Of a stretch of DNA of 9,121 bases, positions 6,750 to 9,121 are shown one piece after another. The stretch lies in contig PKWT01000473.1 in the NCBI GenBank assembly GCA_003132125.1, positions 2,603-11,723 of the forward strand. The letters are read 5' to 3'. The notes below the pieces were generated by a model that saw only the letters and a list, made by a program, of their open reading frames with translations, was not told the DNA's origin and searched no databases. The position numbers and the translations under genes are program-made. This DNA is from Micrococcales bacterium. Lineage in GTDB: Bacteria > Actinomycetota > Actinomycetes > Actinomycetales > Dermatophilaceae. Within the stretch, counting starts at the first letter, position 1, and each line of letters begins with the position of its first letter.

Positions 6750-6784
6750 CAGGCCCCATCTTGTCGCATGCGAGGCTGAGTTAC
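6750..6784. promoter_or_regulatory. Divergent 35-bp intergenic region with 8-bp palindrome
   Basis: This gap separates the divergent deacetylase and glycosyltransferase starts. It is too short to hold two full promoters, so the -35 regions must lie in the opposite coding sequences. I see no TAnnnT box at a convincing distance on either strand. CGCATGCG at 6765-6772 is a perfect palindrome and the only operator-like sequence. GAGG at 6772-6775 is a plausible ribosome site for the GTG at 6785. Co-regulation is inferred from the layout only. Confidence 0.35.
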
Positions 6785-7945
6785 GTGAAGATCGCGCTGC
6801 TGTCTGACTGCTACCTCCCGCGCTTGGGTGGCATCGAGGTGCAGGTTCATGACCTGGCTGCCCGACTGATCGAGCGAGGGCACGAGGTCGTGGTCCTGAC
6901 GGCCACCCCGGGCATGCGTGGTGAACGGGGAGGTTACGTCGACGAGGTTGATGGCGTTGCCGTCCACAGACTGGCCCTCAGGCTGCCGTTCGAGCTGCCC
7001 GTCAACCCCCTGGCTCCAAGGCTGCTGCGCCAGCGTCTGGCCGAGGGCGAGTTCGACGTCGCCCATATCCATATGGGCGTCGTGAGCCCCTTCGCCGTCG
7101 ACTGCGCGCGCGTCACCACGGCCATGGGTCTGCCGACCGCCATGACATGGCACTGCATGCTGGGCGCGCTCGAGCCCGTATTCCGTGCCACGAGGTACGT
7201 GCGTGGCTGGGCTTCCCGTGGCGTGGCCATGAGCGCCGTATCGGCTGTGGCAGCTGAACCGTTGCAACGCATCGTTGGGTCGGAGGGCGTGGTCAATGTC
7301 CTGTGCAACGGAATCGACGTCGATCGCTGGGCCAGCCCGGCAGACGAGGTCCCGGAGCGGGATGCGGGCAAAGTCGTTCGGGTGGTTGCGGCGATGCGGC
7401 TGGCGGCACGCAAGCGACCAATACCGTTGCTGCGCATCATGGTTCGCGTTCGCGCCCTGGTGCCGAACGAGACCGCTATCAGCCTGGAGATCCTTGGCGA
7501 TGGCCCTGACCGCAGTCGGCTCGAGCGTTTCATCGAGACCCACGACATGCGTGGCTGGGTCCGGCTGTCCGGTCGGGTGAGTCGCGATGAAGTGCGCGCG
7601 ACGTATGCCGGGGCCGACATCTACGTGGCGCCTGCGCCCTTGGAGTCGTTCGGGATCGCTGCGCTTGAGGCGCGCACGGTGGGGCTGCCCGTCGTCGGGC
7701 GGTTGGGCAGTGGCCTGGATGAGTTCGTCAAGGACGGTCTCAATGGATATCTCGCGGCGGATGACGAGGCGATGGCCGGATCCATCGCCCGGTTGATCAT
7801 CGACGATGAGCTCCGGGGGTCGATGGCGGCATACAGTCGCAGCACTCCGCCGGACCAGTCTTGGGCCCACATTCTGGACGTCGCCGAGGCAGAGTATCGC
7901 CGCGCCATCGCGTTGGGTGGGGCAGCGAGGGGATCAGGGCGTTGA
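6785..7945 (+). CDS. GT4-family glycosyltransferase (PIG-A/PimB-like GT-B fold)
   Basis: A retaining GT-B glycosyltransferase of 386 residues. The N-terminal acceptor half opens with IALLSDCYLPRLGGIEVQV (3-21), including the GG loop of GT4 enzymes, and has HIHMG (94-98). The donor half starts near NGID (175-178), with GDGPD (238-242) and the nucleotide-sugar E-x7-E motif ESFGIAALE (287-295). The opening (SD..YP..GG.E...L...L..RGH.V) recalls PIG-A, which adds GlcNAc to phosphatidylinositol, but the same pattern occurs across GT4, so donor and acceptor are unknown. There is no transmembrane helix. The start is the GTG at 6785, where the family normally begins and with GAGG nine bases upstream; an in-frame TTG at 6761 would add eight unlikely residues. 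It is divergent from the deacetylase, and its stop overlaps the Nudix start in TTGA. Confidence 0.88.
   Translation: MKIALLSDCYLPRLGGIEVQVHDLAARLIERGHEVVVLTATPGMRGERGGYVDEVDGVAVHRLALRLPFELPVNPLAPRLLRQRLAEGEFDVAHIHMGVVSPFAVDCARVTTAMGLPTAMTWHCMLGALEPVFRATRYVRGWASRGVAMSAVSAVAAEPLQRIVGSEGVVNVLCNGIDVDRWASPADEVPERDAGKVVRVVAAMRLAARKRPIPLLRIMVRVRALVPNETAISLEILGDGPDRSRLERFIETHDMRGWVRLSGRVSRDEVRATYAGADIYVAPAPLESFGIAALEARTVGLPVVGRLGSGLDEFVKDGLNGYLAADDEAMAGSIARLIIDDELRGSMAAYSRSTPPDQSWAHILDVAEAEYRRAIALGGAARGSGR
7927..7933 (+). promoter_or_regulatory. Ribosome binding site deciding a TTG start
   Basis: GAGGGGA lies eight bases before the TTG at 7942-7944 and inside the end of the glycosyltransferase gene. 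The competing in-frame GTG at 7996 has no purine-rich site before it. Confidence 0.55.
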
Positions 7946-8751
7946 CGACCGGCGACAAGCCGCCGAGCCCACGGCATCGGGAACCCCCACGACTTGTGGT
8001 GGTCGGCGTCGACCTCCTGGGCACAGAGGTTGTGCGCCTTGTGCTCGGGCATGGGGAAGATCCCACAGCGCTGCTCGCAGAGCATGGCTGGGAGGTGCGG
8101 CGCGTCCGGGACCTCACGAGCCATACGGCCGGAATGCATGTGTTGACAATCTCGTTCGAGGTTGAGCCTCGCCCCGCATCTTCGCTCGACCGGCGGGTGC
8201 GAACGCGCCGGGACCACAATCTGGTGGTGTCCGAGGGTGAGGTTCCCGAGCCTCACCAACGCGTCGCGGCCTACGCCTTGGTGACCAGCTCGCGTGGTGT
8301 GCTGATGACGCAGTTCTCGGACCGAACCAACGCAGAGGGCCGGTGGGGCCTGCCTGGTGGGGGCATCGATGACGGCGAGGCGCCGGTGCTGGCTGTGGTC
8401 CGCGAAGCGTGGGAGGAGACCGGTCAGGTGATTGAGGTCAGCGAGCTCGCGCTGATCCGGACCAGCCACTGGATCGGACGTGCCCCGACCGGTCGGCTCG
8501 AGGACTTCCACGCCGTTCGTGTCGTCTTTCGCGCAGTCTGTTCCGAGCCGACCGAGCCGGTCGTTCATGACGTCGGGGGCACCACGGCGTCTGCTGCCTG
8601 GGTGCCCCCGACCGATCTCGACCGGCTCGACATCACGTCCAGCTGGCGATCCCTCCTGTCAGACGTCGTCGTGACGCCGGACCAGGCCGATAGCCCCGAT
8701 CACCGCGAGCACGACACCGACGACGACGATCGCGCCCGGCCCCAGCCCTGA
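7942..8751 (+). CDS. Nudix hydrolase with an unassigned N-terminal segment
   Basis: A 269-residue protein if it starts at the TTG that overlaps the glycosyltransferase stop. Nudix enzymes hydrolyse nucleoside diphosphates linked to another group. The Nudix box G-x5-E-x7-REAWEETGQ is complete at residues 140-162 (Arg154, Glu155, Glu158, Glu159); the residue after the last Gly is Gln instead of a hydrophobic one. The fold spans about 105-240, opening with RVAAYALVTSSRGVLM. Before it are about 100 residues I do not recognise, including RLVLGHGEDPTALLAEHGWEV (32-52). After it come 29 polar, Asp-rich residues encoded antisense to the neighbouring membrane-protein gene. Substrate is unknown; nucleotide-sugar hydrolysis would fit the coupled glycosyltransferase but is only inference. 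The GTG at 7996 (codon 19) is an alternative start. Confidence 0.85.
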   Translation: MTTGDKPPSPRHREPPRLVVVGVDLLGTEVVRLVLGHGEDPTALLAEHGWEVRRVRDLTSHTAGMHVLTISFEVEPRPASSLDRRVRTRRDHNLVVSEGEVPEPHQRVAAYALVTSSRGVLMTQFSDRTNAEGRWGLPGGGIDDGEAPVLAVVREAWEETGQVIEVSELALIRTSHWIGRAPTGRLEDFHAVRVVFRAVCSEPTEPVVHDVGGTTASAAWVPPTDLDRLDITSSWRSLLSDVVVTPDQADSPDHREHDTDDDDRARPQP

Positions 8752-8931
8752 CCAGTCGACGTTCCAGGCCGTGGTCTCGTTGCCGATGATCAGTCCGGCC
8801 AGGACGATGGCCACCAGCCCGGCCACGATCGCCGAGGCGTTCGGTCCCTTTGGACGTGCGGGAGCATTGACGCTGTCCTGGATCGAGGTGCCCTCCGGGG
8901 ATGACGGCGTACCAGGTGTGTTCGCTTCCAT
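8659..8931 (-). CDS. Small two-helix membrane protein of a PspC/Lia-like locus
   Basis: A 90-residue protein with a Pro/Ser/Thr-rich polar N-terminus (1-32), a first hydrophobic helix at about 33-50, a short loop NETTAWNVDWSGLGPG (51-66), a second helix at about 67-84, and a basic end VRRHDDV. The loop with VDWSxLGP between two helices resembles the LiaI/LiaF-type N-terminal membrane unit, but I cannot assign a named family. The ATG start is well supported: AAGGAG at 8939-8944 lies seven bases before it, next to the stop of the upstream gene. The four-base gap to that gene implies one operon. Its last 93 bases overlap the Nudix gene on the other strand in a convergent arrangement. Role is unknown; envelope-stress sensing is inferred from context. 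Confidence 0.72.
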   Translation of the reverse strand: MEANTPGTPSSPEGTSIQDSVNAPARPKGPNASAIVAGLVAIVLAGLIIGNETTAWNVDWSGLGPGAIVVVGVVLAVIGAIGLVRRHDDV

Positions 8932-8935
8932 CGTC

Positions 8936-9121
8936 CTACTCCTTCACCACGGTGAGCTGTCCGATGCCGACACCGGCATCGACCACGACTTCGGTCGGCC
9001 CGTCGCCGATCGTGACCGACCGTGATACGTCGGAGCCGCTCTGTCCGCTGCCCCCCGCATCGTTCGGCAGGAGAATCTCGCCCAGGCCCACGTGGCCCAC
9101 GACCTTGACGGTCAGGTCCTG
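8936..9121 (-). CDS. C-terminal fragment of LiaF/DUF4097 toastrack-like protein
   Basis: Reading the minus strand from the window edge gives 61 codons and a TAG stop. The fragment has short alternating beta-type repeats rich in Gly and Val: LTVKVVGHVGLGEILLP, then VTIGDGPTEVVVDAGVGIGQLTVVKE in two parts (residues about 36-61). This is the pattern of the C-terminal 'toastrack' beta structure that follows PspC or LiaF-type membrane domains in actinobacteria. The N-terminal part, where a PspC domain or transmembrane helices would show, lies beyond base 9121, so the assignment is tentative. It overlaps no other gene and is followed after 4 bp by the 90-residue membrane protein. Confidence 0.55.
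   Translation of the reverse strand, partial: QDLTVKVVGHVGLGEILLPNDAGGSGQSGSDVSRSVTIGDGPTEVVVDAGVGIGQLTVVKE

Noticed and set aside
6785..7945. Naming the glycosyltransferase mshA
   Set aside because: The N-terminus lacks the long MshA-type acceptor region I remember, and the protein is shorter. It reads as a general GT4 closer to PIG-A/PimB.
7621..8568. Minus-strand open frame (315 codons) opposite the glycosyltransferase and Nudix genes
   Set aside because: It crosses two real plus-strand genes with intact motifs and shows no domain, ribosome site or operon fit.

Overview
The window is a high-GC actinobacterial chromosome segment. GTG and TTG starts are common, MurT and GatD stand side by side, one promoter has a TAnnnT -10 box abutting a leaderless start, and a PIG-L/LmbE deacetylase is present. 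Gene content and order suggest Micrococcales, possibly the Intrasporangiaceae/Dermatophilaceae, but that family placement is a low-confidence guess. No phage, IS, CRISPR, tRNA or rRNA is visible. The segment looks like ordinary chromosome with one accessory-looking gene.

Left part, 1-2692. The 3' nine-tenths of guaA (GMP synthetase) is followed by a 237-bp gap. The gap holds a 13-bp-stem palindrome, a second hairpin and two TTGTCCAC boxes 30 bp apart. Next comes a stand-alone gene joining an AbiEi-type N-terminal helix-turn-helix to a C-terminal DUF559/Vsr-like nuclease domain. A second palindrome with the same arm sequence lies just after it, so this gene is bracketed by two copies of a REP-like element.

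Middle, 2666-4758. A TTGAAC/TAGGGT promoter drives murT, apparently as a leaderless mRNA starting at the GTG at 2699. gatD overlaps the end of murT in a GTGA junction. MurT and GatD form the enzyme that amidates D-glutamate of lipid II to D-isoglutamine. This MurT lacks the four-cysteine zinc ribbon known from the crystallised firmicute enzymes.

Right part, 4794-7945. A minus-strand pair, a PIG-L family deacetylase followed 18 bp later by a UPF0104/LPG-synthase-TM-type membrane protein, diverges across 35 bp from a plus-strand GT4 glycosyltransferase. The glycosyltransferase is coupled by a TTGA overlap to a Nudix hydrolase. A GT4 plus a PIG-L deacetylase is the enzyme logic of mycothiol, bacillithiol and GPI-anchor synthesis (add GlcNAc, then deacetylate). 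With a polytopic membrane protein beside them, an uncharacterised amino-sugar glycolipid pathway is a reasonable hypothesis.

Right edge. The Nudix 3' end overlaps tail-to-tail by 93 bp with a minus-strand gene for a 90-residue two-helix membrane protein. That gene follows, by 4 bp, the truncated end of a LiaF/DUF4097 'toastrack'-like gene that is probably part of a PspC/Lia envelope-stress locus.
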